The notes beneath the pieces were generated by a model that made no database searches, had not been told where the DNA came from, and was given only the letters and a program-made list of their open reading frames with translations. A stretch of 22,063 nt of DNA from JAVZGQ01 sp038998365 (lineage in GTDB: Archaea; Aenigmatarchaeota; Aenigmatarchaeia; CG10238-14; SCSR01): the NCBI GenBank assembly GCA_038998365.1, contig JAVZHJ010000004.1:1-22063 (forward strand), given 5' to 3'. Both the position numbers and the translations under genes were made by a program. Positions 21,915 to 22,063 of the stretch are shown piece after piece. Each line of letters opens with the position of its first letter. The first letter of the stretch is position 1.

Positions 21915-22063
21915 ATGGGCAATTCTATAGAGACCATAAGAACTGATAAAAAGCTTAAAAAATTCATCAAAAGCTTGAAGCCAAAGACTGTTGTTCTATT
22001 CATAATTGATGCAAAAAAATACCACAAGATTCATCCAAAAGTCTTGCGCACCATAATAGAAGA
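21915..22063 (+). CDS. Unidentified protein, 3' partial
   Basis: An open frame from the ATG at 21915 runs off the window, with 49 complete codons visible. It begins MGNSIETIRTDKKLKK and continues with KPKTVVLFIIDAKKYHKIHP, a basic helix followed by a beta-strand-like hydrophobic stretch. There is no signal peptide and no Walker motif in the visible part. The strand pattern and the position next to two RecA-fold ATPases could fit an ATPase-like protein that lacks the P-loop, but this is weak. Coding is supported by the clean frame, the lysine-rich codon use like its neighbours, and the divergent promoter-like dyad right before the ATG. Confidence 0.55.
   Translation, partial: MGNSIETIRTDKKLKKFIKSLKPKTVVLFIIDAKKYHKIHPKVLRTIIE

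Noticed and set aside
21836..22027. Minus-strand open frame over the divergent gap at the right end
   Set aside because: Would run through the inverted repeat and both start regions; the + strand frame from 21915 and the KaiC-like start explain the region better.

Overview
The window is a compact, AT-rich stretch of archaeal chromosome. The archaeal assignment rests on the gene content: a KH-domain beta-CASP termination nuclease (aCPSF1/FttA), a proteasome beta subunit with a Thr nucleophile, a ProRS with C-terminal zinc-type cysteines and a terminal Tyr, an Mre11-Rad50 pair, FlaJ-like membrane proteins, two Rad55/KaiC-like ATPases, TATA-type promoters close to start codons (many probably leaderless) and GGTGAT-type ribosome binding sites. 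Tight packing, TTG starts, split single-domain FlaJ-like proteins and a Cys-rich CARDB-type surface protein would suit a small-genome DPANN-like lineage. That placement is an inference, and I cannot name a phylum.

Layout. (1) 2-3398, + strand: the end of a pilus or secretion operon, with two FlaJ/TadC-like membrane proteins followed by two proteins sharing a pilin-like MKAQI N-terminus. (2) 3399-7494, - strand: psmB followed by fttA. The FttA ORF is interrupted by a 524-residue intein placed exactly between the catalytic HxHxDH motif and the next Cys. (3) 7592-9652, +: a secreted multidomain Cys-rich surface protein. (4) 9655-11100, -: proS. It is divergent from (5) 11131-15738, +: a PflA-like radical SAM protein, then mre11 and rad50.

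(6) 15739-20384 is the most unusual part: an accessory-looking island bounded by two V4R-domain sensor proteins. On the - strand it holds a truncated PaaK-like adenylate-forming protein, a metallo-beta-lactamase hydrolase, a winged-helix regulator and V4R protein 1. On the + strand it holds a full-length PaaK-like ligase and V4R protein 2. Very similar dyad elements (17 of 20 positions) lie next to the TATA boxes of the regulator gene and of the divergent ligase promoter, so these genes may form one regulon. My working hypothesis is a carboxylic-acid or aromatic-acid activation and sensing module; the substrate is unknown.

(7) 20374-21879, -: two Rad55/KaiC-like RecA-fold ATPases. (8) 21915 to the end, +: the start of an unidentified gene, divergent from them across a 10-bp inverted repeat.

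All four convergent gene pairs meet with 0, 2, 0 and -11 nt between stop codons, so 3' ends must form inside opposing genes. There is no gene-free stretch over 300 bases. I saw no rRNA, tRNA, CRISPR array or insertion sequence.
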